64,000 nucleotides of DNA. It comes from Bacteroidales bacterium. Its GTDB lineage: Bacteria; Bacteroidota; Bacteroidia; Bacteroidales; UBA1402. Of this stretch, positions 34,825 through 44,248 are shown piece by piece (the stretch's first letter is position 1; every line of letters begins with the position of its first letter). The notes under the pieces were generated by a model that saw only the letters and a list, made by a program, of their open reading frames with translations, made no database searches and was not told the DNA's origin. The position numbers and the translations under genes are program-made. The DNA lies in NCBI GenBank assembly GCA_017468435.1, contig JAFUIP010000003.1, forward strand, positions 120,640 through 184,639. The letters run 5' to 3'.

Positions 34825-36309
34825 TTAAAGAATAGACTTCACGGTTTCCAACATACCCTTGCTTTCGATGCTGTCGAGGAACGACTTCACCATAGCGGTC
34901 AGGCCGGGGATTTCGTTAAGGTCTTGCTTAGTTTCTTTCCAGATGATGTCGGTAGCACCCAAAACGCCTTCGGCCACTTTCTGGGTATCGCCGGTAGCCC
35001 ACAATTCCTTGAGCAAATCCATAATTTCCTGAGCATCGTTGGGAACGATATCCACGCCGTCGGCACGCTTGCCACCCTTGTAGTATTCGATGATAGCAGC
35101 CAAACCGAGTACCAAGCCCTTAGGCAATTCGCCCTTGCGTTCCAAGTAAACCTTCAAGCCGGGCAGGTCGCGGGTTTCGTATTTGGGGAAAGAGTTCAGC
35201 ATGATGCTGGTCACCTGATGGTCAACGTAAGGATTGTTGAAGCGTTCCAAAACGTCGGCACCGAATTGTTGCAATTCTTCCATGGGGAGGTTCAAAGTCT
35301 GCATCAATTCTTCGAACTGTACTTTGTGGATGTACTTGCCGATAACTTCGTGGTTGCAAGCGTCGCGAACGATGTTTACACCGCTCAAGAAAGCAACGGG
35401 AGAAAGCACGGTGTGCGGGCCATTCAGCAAAGTAACCTTGCGTTCGTGGTAAGGCTTTTCAGAAGGAGCGATAAGTACGTGCAAACCAGCCTTTTCAGCG
35501 GGGAATTCTTCGCGCAATGCTTCCAATGACATATTTTCGGGAGCTTCGATTACCCACAAGTGGAAAATTTCTGCCTGAACTACCAAGTTGTCATTGTAAC
35601 CAACCTTTTCGCGGATGCTGTCGATTTCGTGACGGGGGAAGCCGGGAACGATACGGTCAACCAAAGTAGCGCAAACATAGCAAGATTCGTAGAACCAAGC
35701 CTTGAAGCCTTCGTAATCTGCACCGAAATCGTCTTTCCACAATTCAATGTACTTGCCGATGCAAGCTTTCAAGTGGTGACCATTCAAGAAAATCAATTCG
35801 CAAGGCATGATAATCAAACCTTTATCCTTGGCACCGTTGAAAGTTTTATAACGACGGAACAACAACTGAGTGAGCTTACCGGGATAAGAAGAAGCAGGAG
35901 CATCGGTAAATTTGCAGCTGTCGTCGAAGGTGATACCGGCTTCGGTGGTGTTAGAAATAACGAAACGAATTTCGGGCTGATCGGCCAAAGCCATGAAAGC
36001 AGCGTTCTGAGAATAAGGATTCAAAGCGCGGCTGATACAGTCGATACGTTCCAAAGTGTTCACAGCTTCGCCATTCTGACGACCTTGCAAATTAACATGA
36101 TACAGACAGTCCTGACCATTCAACCAATCTACCATACCGCGTTCGATAGGCTGAACCACCACTACTGATGAATTGAAGTTGGTACGCTGGTTCATGTTCC
36201 AGATAATCCAATCTACGAATGCACGCAAAAAGTTACCTTCACCAAATTGGATAATGCGTTCGGGAGCCACAGATTTAGGCGCCGTGAGTTTGTTTAAAGC
36301 TTTCAACAT
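34825..36309 (-). CDS. uxaB: Tagaturonate reductase (altronate oxidoreductase)
   Basis: The 494-aa NAD-dependent polyol/mannitol dehydrogenase-family enzyme reduces D-tagaturonate to D-altronate. The N-terminal cofactor segment is PERIIQFGEGNFLRAFVDWI. Family motifs such as ...FVISNTTEAGI, ...GLIIMPCELI and ...FPRHEIDSI follow, and the catalytic ...LNGPHTVLSPVAFL lies in the C-terminal half. Length fits UxaB rather than the fructuronate reductase UxaD/UxuB, although these are close. Together with uxaA it covers two of the three inner steps; uxaC is not in the window. It has its own TAnnTTTG promoter, divergent from the T9SS cluster. Confidence 0.9.
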   Translation of the reverse strand: MLKALNKLTAPKSVAPERIIQFGEGNFLRAFVDWIIWNMNQRTNFNSSVVVVQPIERGMVDWLNGQDCLYHVNLQGRQNGEAVNTLERIDCISRALNPYSQNAAFMALADQPEIRFVISNTTEAGITFDDSCKFTDAPASSYPGKLTQLLFRRYKTFNGAKDKGLIIMPCELIFLNGHHLKACIGKYIELWKDDFGADYEGFKAWFYESCYVCATLVDRIVPGFPRHEIDSIREKVGYNDNLVVQAEIFHLWVIEAPENMSLEALREEFPAEKAGLHVLIAPSEKPYHERKVTLLNGPHTVLSPVAFLSGVNIVRDACNHEVIGKYIHKVQFEELMQTLNLPMEELQQFGADVLERFNNPYVDHQVTSIMLNSFPKYETRDLPGLKVYLERKGELPKGLVLGLAAIIEYYKGGKRADGVDIVPNDAQEIMDLLKELWATGDTQKVAEGVLGATDIIWKETKQDLNEIPGLTAMVKSFLDSIESKGMLETVKSIL

Positions 36310-36363
36310 AATGATTTATAATTTAATGATAAATGATTTCTTCCATTTAGGATGTATAGACCG

Positions 36364-36371
36364 CAAATATA
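36364..36371 (-). promoter_or_regulatory. -7 box of the uxaB promoter
   Basis: On the minus strand the site reads TATATTTG, with a TTG 22 bp further upstream (36394-36396). It lies in the divergent gap between uxaB and porP/sprF. No comparable box was found for the plus-strand porP/sprF gene. Confidence 0.65.
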
Positions 36372-36428
36372 AAAAAGTTTTTCCCCTTTTGCACAATAAA
36401 AACGCAATTTTTCAGTTTATATAATCCC

Positions 36429-37397
36429 ATGGAGAAAATAAAACGATATATCATTATAATAGGTATTGCGATGTTGGTGAATGTGCCGCAGCTGATGGCG
36501 CAATTCGACGGACAACTGACGCAATATATGTTCAATGCTTCGGCCTACAATCCCGGCGCCATTGCCTTGAACAGCGACATGAACGTCAACCTGCATTTCC
36601 GCGAACAGTGGACCGCCTTCAAAAACGCGCCCAGCACTTTCAACCTGCAAGTGAACGCGCCCCTGCGCATGGGCAACCGCGTGAACGGTGTCGGTCTGTT
36701 GATGATCAACGAGAGCATAGGATTGTTCAAAACGCAATGGTTTCAAGCACAATACGCGCATAAATTCAAACTTTGGCAAGGCACGCTCAGCGCCGGTGTG
36801 CAAGCCGGACTCTTGCAACAGAACTTCGATGCATCAGGCATTTACATTCCTTCCGGCGATGGTTTCAGCCAAAACGACGCCAGCATTCCCGAAGGACAAT
36901 TGGAAGGCATGATTCCCGACCTGAGCCTCGGACTTTGGTACGACAGAGGGCCTTGGTATGCCGGACTTTCTTGCTCGCACATCATTGGCGGCAAGCTGAA
37001 ATTGAACCCAGAAGAAAGCACCGAAGAGGAAGACGTGGCCACCATGCGCGTGAGCCAGACGATTTATTTTACCGGCGGATACAATATTTCGCTGAAGAAT
37101 CCGTTATTCACCCTACAGCCCTCTTTCTTGCTGAAGAGCGACTTCGTGGCCTGGCAAGCCGATTTGGCAGCCATCTTGAAGTACAACAAGCAGTTTTGGG
37201 GCGGCGTCGATTGGCGTCCGGGTAGCGACCTTGCCTTTTTGGCGGGCATCAGTTTCGACTTTGGTTTGAGCGTGGGTTATTCTTTCGATTTGTCTATGCA
37301 ACAGGCCAGCGGAACACACGAAATCATGATTGGCTATCGCAAGAAAATCGACACAAGCAAGATTAATAAGCAACAGAAAAGTATAAGATTATTATGA
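36429..37397 (+). CDS. PorP/SprF-family T9SS outer-membrane protein
   Basis: The 322-aa protein has a signal peptide (MEKIKRYIIIIGIAMLVNVPQLMA) and then the family start QFDGQLTQYMFNASAYNPGAIAL, the hallmark of PorP/SprF beta-barrels. In P. gingivalis and Flavobacterium these proteins are T9SS parts that work with the PorK-N/GldK-N machine. It is the first gene of the cluster, coupled to gldK by an ATGA overlap, which identifies it as the core PorP rather than a dispersed SprF paralogue. Confidence 0.92.
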   Translation: MEKIKRYIIIIGIAMLVNVPQLMAQFDGQLTQYMFNASAYNPGAIALNSDMNVNLHFREQWTAFKNAPSTFNLQVNAPLRMGNRVNGVGLLMINESIGLFKTQWFQAQYAHKFKLWQGTLSAGVQAGLLQQNFDASGIYIPSGDGFSQNDASIPEGQLEGMIPDLSLGLWYDRGPWYAGLSCSHIIGGKLKLNPEESTEEEDVATMRVSQTIYFTGGYNISLKNPLFTLQPSFLLKSDFVAWQADLAAILKYNKQFWGGVDWRPGSDLAFLAGISFDFGLSVGYSFDLSMQQASGTHEIMIGYRKKIDTSKINKQQKSIRLL

Positions 37398-38812
37398 AAA
37401 AACATTTTTTAGGTTGGATGCTTATCGCGGTTGTGAGCATGGTTTTCAGTGCTTGCGGCTCGTACGACAATGGTGAATTGGTGGGCGTGAAAGCCTCTAC
37501 CTGGACCGAACCCAACCCTTATGGCATGGTGCTGATCAAACAAGGATATTTCGAAATGGGCCAAGCCGCTCCCGACAGCATCTGGGGCACGCAGACTCCT
37601 TCGAAGCACGTATCCGTGGGCTCGTTCTGGATGGACGAAACCGAAATCACCAATGGCCAGTACAAGCAGTTCATCAAGTGGGTGTGCGACTCCATCATCC
37701 GTGAGAAGTTGGCCGACCCGGCTTACGGTGGCAACGATGAATACAAGATTACGGAAGATAACATGGGCGAACCCGTGAAGCCTTATCTGAACTGGAAGCT
37801 TCCCATTCCCGACCGTCGTCGTGCCACGGAAGAAGAACTGACCGCCTTGAACTACTTCATGGAGGCCGATCCTATTTTGGGCGGCACCCGCACCAAGACC
37901 GAGCTGATTACCTATCAATACGAATGGTACGACTACGAACAAGCTGCCAAGCGTTCGCATCAGCTGAATATGGCCAAGCGCATCCGCAACACCGACATCG
38001 ACCCCTCCACGCTGCCCGAAGTGATGATTACCAAGGACACTGCTTACTACGATGAAAACGGCCGCATCGTGCGCGAAACCATTACGCGTCCGCTTAGTTC
38101 GCGTTACGATTTCCTGAATACCTATATCATTGAAATTTATCCCGATACAACGGTTTGGGTGAACGACTTCGAAAACACTTACGCCATTCCTTATATGAAG
38201 AATTACTTCTCGCATCCCGGCTACGTGGCGCATCCCGTGGTGGGTGTTTCTTGGGAACAAGCGCGTGCTTTCTGTCATTGGCGTACGCAATATTTGAATG
38301 CGGTGCTGAAACCTCGTGGCCAGGAGGTATTGGAATATCGTCTGCCTACCGAAGCCGAATGGGAATACGCTGCCCGCGGCAAACAATTGGAAGGACGTTT
38401 CCCCTGGAAGGGCAATTATGCCGACACCGAAAAGGGTTGTTACTACGCCAACTTCAAGCCTCAAAAGGGTAATTTCACCAAGGACGGCAGCCTGATTCCT
38501 TCGAAAGTAGCTTCTTTCCCCGCCAACGATTATGGCCTATACGACATGGCCGGTAACGTTTCCGAATGGACCTCAACTACCTGGAGCGCATCGGCTTACG
38601 AAGAAATGAGCGACATCAATCCCGAATACAATTATCGTACCTATTCCAACGAACCTTATCTCACCAAGCGTAAAGTGGTGCGCGGCGGTTCGTGGAAGGA
38701 TGCTGCCCAGTTTATTCAAGTGAACACCCGCAGTTACGAATATCAGAACGAAACCCGCTCTTACATCGGATTCCGTTGCGTACGTAGCCAGATTGCCGGT
38801 GGAAATCAATAA
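37394..38812 (+). CDS. gldK: T9SS ring lipoprotein GldK/PorK
   Basis: The 472-aa lipoprotein has the lipobox FSAC (Cys at about 21) and a formylglycine-generating-enzyme-like (SUMF1/FGE) fold with ...GYFEMGQAAPDS..., ...WMDETEITNGQYKQF..., ...YRLPTEAEWEYAARG... and ...VVRGGSWKDAAQF. With GldN it forms the periplasmic ring of the T9SS under the outer membrane. The FGE fold is structural here. It is followed by gldL after a 24-bp gap. Confidence 0.96.
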   Translation: MKKHFLGWMLIAVVSMVFSACGSYDNGELVGVKASTWTEPNPYGMVLIKQGYFEMGQAAPDSIWGTQTPSKHVSVGSFWMDETEITNGQYKQFIKWVCDSIIREKLADPAYGGNDEYKITEDNMGEPVKPYLNWKLPIPDRRRATEEELTALNYFMEADPILGGTRTKTELITYQYEWYDYEQAAKRSHQLNMAKRIRNTDIDPSTLPEVMITKDTAYYDENGRIVRETITRPLSSRYDFLNTYIIEIYPDTTVWVNDFENTYAIPYMKNYFSHPGYVAHPVVGVSWEQARAFCHWRTQYLNAVLKPRGQEVLEYRLPTEAEWEYAARGKQLEGRFPWKGNYADTEKGCYYANFKPQKGNFTKDGSLIPSKVASFPANDYGLYDMAGNVSEWTSTTWSASAYEEMSDINPEYNYRTYSNEPYLTKRKVVRGGSWKDAAQFIQVNTRSYEYQNETRSYIGFRCVRSQIAGGNQ

Positions 38813-38836
38813 GTAAAACCTAACAACGAAGATATT

Positions 38837-39715
38837 ATGTCACAGAAGAAATCATCTAAATTCATAGAATTCTTAGCCAGCTACAAGGGCAAGGTTTTAT
38901 TCAACTTCTTTTACGGATTTGGTGCGGCCATCGCCATTTTGGGAACGCTCTTCAAAATTCTCCACTTGGACGGCGCCAATGCCATGTTGGCCATAGGTTT
39001 GGGCACTGAAGTATTGATGTTTGCCATCTCGGCCTTCGAACCTCCTTTCCGCAATTATCATTGGGAAGAAGTGTTTCCCGTGCTGAAAACCCGCAATCCG
39101 GAAGATATGCCCAATTTCTACGGCGACAAGCCCGTGGGCACCGTGGTGCAAGGCAGCGTTTATACCGGCCCCGTGGGCGCTCCGACGGCGAATGCGGCTC
39201 CCGTGGTGAATGTCGAGCCTCAGCTGTACGACGAACCTGCCGTGCAAGCGTCCGAAGTGAACGCAAACGCCACGCAAACGCCTGTGACGAACGCTTCGCC
39301 CGTGACAAATGCTTCGCCCGTGGAAGTGCCGAGCTTCAACATTCCTCAAATCAATATTACCGAAGAAGAAAGCAAGTCTTTGGAAAACAGCCTGAAAGAA
39401 TATGCCGAACAGATGAATACCCTGAACCTGCATCTGAAGGGCTTGAATACCATTTACGAAATCCAGTTGAAGGACATCAGTTCGCAAATTCACACCATCG
39501 ATTGCATCAACCAAAGTTTGCTGAATATCAAGGAAATGTACGAAGGTTCTTCGCAAGACAACGATCGTTTCGTGAAGGAAACCGAGGCCATGGCCGGCAA
39601 TTTGTCGAGCTTGAACCAGATTTATGCTCGTATGCTGCAAGCCATGATGTCGGGACAAGCTTTCGGCAGTATGCCTCAGAACAAACAGAACGAAGACGAA
39701 ATCTCCAATAGTTAA
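38837..39715 (+). CDS. gldL: T9SS inner-membrane motor protein GldL/PorL
   Basis: The 292-aa protein has two N-terminal transmembrane helices (about 20-42 and 46-68), with the conserved FYGFGAAIAILGTLFKI and a Glu in the second helix region (...GLGTEVLMFAISAFEPP) thought to conduct protons. A cytoplasmic tail with an Ala/Asn/Pro/Val-rich linker (about 110-165) and a coiled-coil end follows. GldL with GldM forms the proton-driven rotary motor that energises T9SS export. The gene is three bases from gldM. Confidence 0.96.
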   Translation: MSQKKSSKFIEFLASYKGKVLFNFFYGFGAAIAILGTLFKILHLDGANAMLAIGLGTEVLMFAISAFEPPFRNYHWEEVFPVLKTRNPEDMPNFYGDKPVGTVVQGSVYTGPVGAPTANAAPVVNVEPQLYDEPAVQASEVNANATQTPVTNASPVTNASPVEVPSFNIPQINITEEESKSLENSLKEYAEQMNTLNLHLKGLNTIYEIQLKDISSQIHTIDCINQSLLNIKEMYEGSSQDNDRFVKETEAMAGNLSSLNQIYARMLQAMMSGQAFGSMPQNKQNEDEISNS

Positions 39716-39718
39716 GCC

Positions 39719-41284
39719 ATGGCAGCAAGTAACGCCCCCGAAACGCCCAGACAGAAAATGATCGGCTTGATGTATATCATGCTGCTCTGTATGTTGGCGC
39801 TGAACGTATCTTCGGATGTGTTAGGCGGTTTCGAATTGGTCGAAGACAGCCTGCTTCGAAGTACGCAAAACTCTGAAGCACAGAATGCTTCGCTCTATGC
39901 CGGATTGGAAGACTCGTATCAGCAGAATCCCGAAAAGAGCGGCGAATGGTATCATCGTGCGCAAGAAGTACGCAGCATGGCCGACTCCATGTATCAGTAT
40001 ATAGAATCGTTGAAATGGGAAATCGCCATCAAAGCTGACGGAAAGAATGCTGATATTCATCAGATTAAAAAACGCGAAGACGTGAACGCACCGGCTTTCG
40101 TGATGTTGCCTCCCACCGGCAAGAAGGGCCGCGAACTGGCCATCGCCATGGAAGATTTCCGCAACAGCATGACTGCCATGATTGCCGATAGTCTCAAACA
40201 AAAAGTCATCTTGGACAACTTCTCTACCGAACCTTCGGCCAAAGCCTTGGCGCAAGGCATAGACTGGGAAACTTCCATGTTCGACAACATGCCCGTGAGC
40301 GCGGTACTGACCTTCTTCTCGAAATTGCAGAACGACGTGCGTTACGCCGAAGGTGAAGTGCTTCACACTCTTAGCAGCAATATCGACGTGGGCGACTTTC
40401 GCGTGAACCAGATCAAGGCTTACGTCATTCCCAATTCGCAAAACATCGTGCGCGGCAACACCTATCGTGCCAACATCGTGCTCTCGGCCGAAGACTCTAC
40501 GCAACGTCCGCATATTTTCGTGAATGGCGAAGAACTGCCCATGGACAAGAACGGACTTTTCGAGGTCTATACCAACAAGACCGGAACCTTCCCCGTGCAG
40601 GGTCGCATCGACTTGCAACATGGCGACGGCAGCGTGCGCAGCTACAGTTTCGACGAGCAGTACACCGTGGTGGAACCTACGGCCACCGTTTCCAATACGA
40701 TGATGAACGTGCTGTATGCCGGCATCGAAAACAACCTGAGTATTTCTGTGCCCGGCGTTCCCGGCAACATGGTGCAGGCTTCGGTCAACAACGGAACGCT
40801 CAAGCGCGCCGGCAATGTCTGGGTGGCCACTCCCACCGACATCAACAAAGAATGTTTAGTAACGGTAAACGCCGTGATGGACGGACGCACGCAGAACGTG
40901 GCCAAGATTCCTTTCCGTGTTCGCCCGCTTCCCGAACCTCGCGCTTTCATCGAATATAAGGATGCCAACGGCGTGGTGCGCAAATACCGCGGCGGCACCG
41001 GTTTCGCTAAGAAGAACATCATGGACGCACCGGGCATCATCGCAGCGCTCGACGACGACCTGCTGGACGTTCCCTTCACCGTATTGTCTTTTGAAACACT
41101 CATTTACGACTCCATGGGCAATACCAACGTGGAAGTTTCGCAAGGCGCCAATTTCTCGCAACGTCAGAAATCGCAGATCAGAGCCTTGGGACGCGGCAAA
41201 CGCTTCTTCATTTCACGCATCAAGGTGGTAGGCCCCGACAAGATAGAACAGACGCTGTCGCCGATGGAAATTATTATCAACTAA
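39719..41284 (+). CDS. gldM: T9SS motor/shaft protein GldM/PorM
   Basis: The 521-aa protein has a short cytoplasmic N-terminus ending ...PRQKMIGLMYIMLLCMLALNVS, a single transmembrane segment, and a long periplasmic part of Ig-like domains that spans to the GldK/GldN ring. Length is as in PorM. It transmits rotation from the GldL motor to the outer-membrane complex. The gene lies three bases after gldL and 36 bp before gldN. Confidence 0.96.
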   Translation: MAASNAPETPRQKMIGLMYIMLLCMLALNVSSDVLGGFELVEDSLLRSTQNSEAQNASLYAGLEDSYQQNPEKSGEWYHRAQEVRSMADSMYQYIESLKWEIAIKADGKNADIHQIKKREDVNAPAFVMLPPTGKKGRELAIAMEDFRNSMTAMIADSLKQKVILDNFSTEPSAKALAQGIDWETSMFDNMPVSAVLTFFSKLQNDVRYAEGEVLHTLSSNIDVGDFRVNQIKAYVIPNSQNIVRGNTYRANIVLSAEDSTQRPHIFVNGEELPMDKNGLFEVYTNKTGTFPVQGRIDLQHGDGSVRSYSFDEQYTVVEPTATVSNTMMNVLYAGIENNLSISVPGVPGNMVQASVNNGTLKRAGNVWVATPTDINKECLVTVNAVMDGRTQNVAKIPFRVRPLPEPRAFIEYKDANGVVRKYRGGTGFAKKNIMDAPGIIAALDDDLLDVPFTVLSFETLIYDSMGNTNVEVSQGANFSQRQKSQIRALGRGKRFFISRIKVVGPDKIEQTLSPMEIIIN

Positions 41285-41320
41285 GACTTTATCTCCCTTT
41301 TACGGAACAAACGACGAATT

Positions 41321-42247
41321 ATGAAAAATAAAGTAGCAGCCCTTTTGTGTTTGGCATTCATTTTTGCATGGAGCAATGTTCATGCACAGGTTTCTGGCAA
41401 CCTGCCCACGACAGATTTGTCGAAGAATAAGGTAATGGCTTCGCCTGCCATCTCGGCCGACGACATCACCTGGCAACGCGATGTATTCCGCATGCTCGAC
41501 CTCAAGGACGACCACAATGCTCCCTTGTATTTTCCGCCCCAACCCGACGGACAACGCAAGAACTTGTTTTCGCTTTTGTTTGAAAATGTGGCACTTGGCC
41601 AGCTGAAAGTATATGATTACTTAGACGGCAAGGAAGTATTTACCGAAGAATATCAGGTGAAATTCAACGAATTGCTCGATCGTTTCTGGATTCCTTACGA
41701 AAAAATGCCCGACCCAAAAAGTCCGCAAGACACGCTCTACAAGGTGGAAACCGTGGATATTCCCAGCAACGAAGTGACTTTATACTATGTGAAGGAAATT
41801 TATTTTCTCGACCAAAGAACTTCTACGGTGAAGCGCAAAGTGATGTGTTTCTGCCCCGTGCTTGTGCGCGAAGACGAAACCGGCGAAGTGCGTCGTTATC
41901 CCTTGTTCTGGGTTCCTTTCGAAGAAGCTCGCAACCTGCTCACCACCCACAGCATCAGCACCAGCAACTACAACGCCGCCAGCCGCATGACCATTTACGA
42001 CTACTTTATGCGTCATCAATACAAGGGCGATATTTACAAGGTTTATAATCTTCAGAATCAGAATATTATGAACTATTGTACCACACCTGAGGAAATCGCT
42101 GCCGAACAGGCTCGTTTAGAAAAGGAACTGGAAATGATGACCAATGGCTTGTGGGAAGAAACGCATAAGGACGCTGTTGAAAGAGAAAATGCCGAGAAGG
42201 AAAAAGAAAATGCCACCAAGGGAAAAAAGAAGGCGAAAAATAATTGA
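41321..42247 (+). CDS. gldN: T9SS ring protein GldN/PorN
   Basis: The 308-aa protein has a signal peptide (MKNKVAALLCLAFIFAWSNVHAQ). The GldN core contains ...DDITWQRDVFRMLDLKDDHNAPLYFPPQP... and ...YFMRHQYKGDIYKVYNLQN. It pairs with GldK in the periplasmic ring. The C-terminal 45 residues are a Lys/Glu-rich tail (...EREN...KKKAKNN). It closes the porP-gldKLMN operon. Confidence 0.95.
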   Translation: MKNKVAALLCLAFIFAWSNVHAQVSGNLPTTDLSKNKVMASPAISADDITWQRDVFRMLDLKDDHNAPLYFPPQPDGQRKNLFSLLFENVALGQLKVYDYLDGKEVFTEEYQVKFNELLDRFWIPYEKMPDPKSPQDTLYKVETVDIPSNEVTLYYVKEIYFLDQRTSTVKRKVMCFCPVLVREDETGEVRRYPLFWVPFEEARNLLTTHSISTSNYNAASRMTIYDYFMRHQYKGDIYKVYNLQNQNIMNYCTTPEEIAAEQARLEKELEMMTNGLWEETHKDAVERENAEKEKENATKGKKKAKNN

Positions 42248-42274
42248 CATCGTCAGATAGATATTGTAACTTAG
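42244..42274 (+). promoter_or_regulatory. Promoter of the mannose-1-phosphate guanylyltransferase gene
   Basis: TTG (42244-42246), a 20-bp spacer and TAACTTAG (42267-42274), one mismatch from TAnnTTTG, stand 20 bp before the ATG. Confidence 0.55.
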
Positions 42275-42294
42275 CGAGCAAAATCTGAAACGAT

Positions 42295-43371
42295 ATGAAC
42301 AACAATTATTGCGTCATCATGAGTGGTGGCATCGGCAGTCGTTTCTGGCCGGCCAGCCGCAGCTCTTACCCCAAACAATTTCTCGACTTTTTCGGCACGG
42401 GCCGTTCACTGATACAACAAACTTTCGACAGGGTAAAGAAAATCGTTCCTGTGGAAAACATCTTCATTGTCACCAACCAACTCTACAACGAACTGACTTT
42501 GGAGCAATTGCCCGAGCTGAAACCCGAGCAAATCTTGTTGGAACCTTGCCGACGCAATACCGCGCCTTGCATTGCTTTCGCCGCACATCATATCAAAGCC
42601 ATCAATCCGAATGCCAACATGGTGGTAGCGCCTTCCGATCACCTCATTCTCAAGGAAGAAGAATTTTTGGAAGCCTTGCGTAAAGGTTTGGATTTTGTGT
42701 CGCGTCACGAAGTGCTGCTCACCTTGGGCATCAAGCCGAATCGTCCGGAAACGGGCTATGGCTACATCCAGGCCAGCCATCAGGAATTGGACGGATTTAC
42801 CAAAGTGAAGGCCTTCACCGAAAAACCCAATCTGGAACTGGCCAAGGTTTTCTTGGAAAGCGGAGATTTTTGCTGGAACTCGGGCATTTTCCTTTGGAAC
42901 GTGCAAACTATCATCAAGGCTTTCAACGAATTGCTGCCCGAAGTAGCTCAGCCTTTCAATGCCGGTTCGGCCCAATTCAACACGCCTGCGGAAAAGGCTT
43001 TCATCGACGAAATGTTTCCCGCTTGCCCCAATATTTCCATCGACTACGGTGTGATGGAAAAGGCCAACAATGTATATGTGCAAATGGGTGATTTCGGTTG
43101 GTCCGACCTGGGCACTTGGGGCTCGCTCCACGAACTTTCCGACAAAGACGCCGACGGCAATTCCATCTTGAAATGCGACGCCATCTGCTACGACAGTCAC
43201 GACAATATCATCACCTTACCAAAAGGCCAATTGGCCGTTATCCACAAAATGGACGGCTACATCATCGCCTCTTCGGGCAACGTGCTGATGATTTGCAAAA
43301 AAGAGAACGAGCAGGAAATCCGTCAGTTCGTGCAAGATGCCGAAATCAAGTTCGGCGAAAAGTTTGTGTAA
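42295..43371 (+). CDS. Mannose-1-phosphate guanylyltransferase
   Basis: The 358-aa nucleotidyltransferase makes GDP-mannose from GTP and mannose-1-phosphate for LPS, glycan or capsule synthesis. The pyrophosphorylase signature MSGGIGSRFWPASRSSYPKQF (from residue 9) is intact. Next come ...NTAPCIAFAAHHI, ...VVAPSDHLI, ...GYGYIQA and the sugar-binding ...FCWNSGIFLWN. It lacks the phosphomannose isomerase domain of longer ManC/AlgA proteins. Its own promoter separates it from gldN. Its 3' end is six bases from that of the convergent lptB. GDP-mannose could feed the anionic LPS to which T9SS cargo is attached; that is inference. Confidence 0.93.
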   Translation: MNNNYCVIMSGGIGSRFWPASRSSYPKQFLDFFGTGRSLIQQTFDRVKKIVPVENIFIVTNQLYNELTLEQLPELKPEQILLEPCRRNTAPCIAFAAHHIKAINPNANMVVAPSDHLILKEEEFLEALRKGLDFVSRHEVLLTLGIKPNRPETGYGYIQASHQELDGFTKVKAFTEKPNLELAKVFLESGDFCWNSGIFLWNVQTIIKAFNELLPEVAQPFNAGSAQFNTPAEKAFIDEMFPACPNISIDYGVMEKANNVYVQMGDFGWSDLGTWGSLHELSDKDADGNSILKCDAICYDSHDNIITLPKGQLAVIHKMDGYIIASSGNVLMICKKENEQEIRQFVQDAEIKFGEKFV

Positions 43372-43377
43372 AAAAGC

Positions 43378-44181
43378 TTAGTCTTCTTCGCGGCGCAGGC
43401 GGTTTCCATCAGCATCAACTTCGACAGCTCGCTTGCGACTGAGCTCAAAGTTGACACCCAAGTAATTACGTCTTACGATATCGTTGGCAGCCAATTCTTC
43501 GGGCGTTCCCTGGAAACGAATCTTTCCTTCGAAAAGCATATAGGCCCTGTCTGTAATGGACAGGGTTTCGCGTACATTATGGTCGGTGATAAGGATGCCT
43601 ATGTTCTTCTTTACCAGGCTCGCTACGATAGACTGAATGTCATCGACAGCGATGGGATCGACGCCGGCGAAAGGCTCGTCGAGCATGATAAACTTGGGGC
43701 TGATAGCCAGACAACGAGCAATTTCCGTACGACGACGTTCTCCACCCGAAAGGCGGTCGCCATAGTTTTTGCGCACCTTGTTCAAGTGAAATTCAGAAAT
43801 GAGGCTTTCCATTTTTTCCTTTTGCTCGTCGGGCGTCATTTTGGTCATTTGCAACACGGAAAGGATATTGTCTTCCACCGTCATTTTTCGGAAAACGGAG
43901 GCTTCCTGCGCCAGATAACCAATGCCGGATTGCGCGCGTTTATACACGGGATAATCGGTAATATCGGTGTCACCCAAGAAAATACGACCCTCGTTCGGCA
44001 CCACCAGACCCGTCGTCATGTAAAACGTGGTGGTTTTTCCGGCACCGTTCGGACCCAGCAAACCCACAATTTCTCCCTGACGCAATTCGATGGAAACATG
44101 GTCAACCACAGTGCGTTTGTGATAACGTTTCACCAAATTTTCGGTTCTCAGAACCAATCCGTTTTCCTGCATATCTGACAT
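43378..44181 (-). CDS. lptB: LPS export ABC transporter ATP-binding protein LptB
   Basis: The 267-aa ATPase powers extraction of lipopolysaccharide from the inner membrane with LptFG. Walker A is [20 protein letters not shown], the signature is [17 protein letters not shown], and Walker B is [16 protein letters not shown], a combination typical of LptB. The C-terminus has about 25 extra charged residues (...[16 protein letters not shown]). A near-consensus -7 box lies 16 bp upstream. A restriction-type islet follows upstream of it. Confidence 0.95.
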   Translation of the reverse strand: MSDMQENGLVLRTENLVKRYHKRTVVDHVSIELRQGEIVGLLGPNGAGKTTTFYMTTGLVVPNEGRIFLGDTDITDYPVYKRAQSGIGYLAQEASVFRKMTVEDNILSVLQMTKMTPDEQKEKMESLISEFHLNKVRKNYGDRLSGGERRRTEIARCLAISPKFIMLDEPFAGVDPIAVDDIQSIVASLVKKNIGILITDHNVRETLSITDRAYMLFEGKIRFQGTPEELAANDIVRRNYLGVNFELSRKRAVEVDADGNRLRREED

Positions 44182-44196
44182 AACTAAATTTTTGCG

Positions 44197-44204
44197 CGAA
44201 GGTA
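44197..44204 (-). promoter_or_regulatory. Near-consensus -7 box of lptB
   Basis: On the minus strand the site reads TACCTTCG (one mismatch from TAnnTTTG), 16 bp before the ATG. Confidence 0.45.
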
Positions 44205-44223
44205 CATAATTATCTTTAAACTC

Positions 44224-44248
44224 AATTGTACCGAATTCGGTATAATTA
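44224..44248. repeat. 25-bp direct repeat, copy 1, with palindromic core
   Basis: It is identical to 46631-46655. The core TACCGAATTCGGTA is a perfect 14-bp palindrome, extended by four matching bases on each side after one mismatch. This copy covers the stop codon of the HpaII-like gene and the gap before lptB. Confidence 0.95.
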
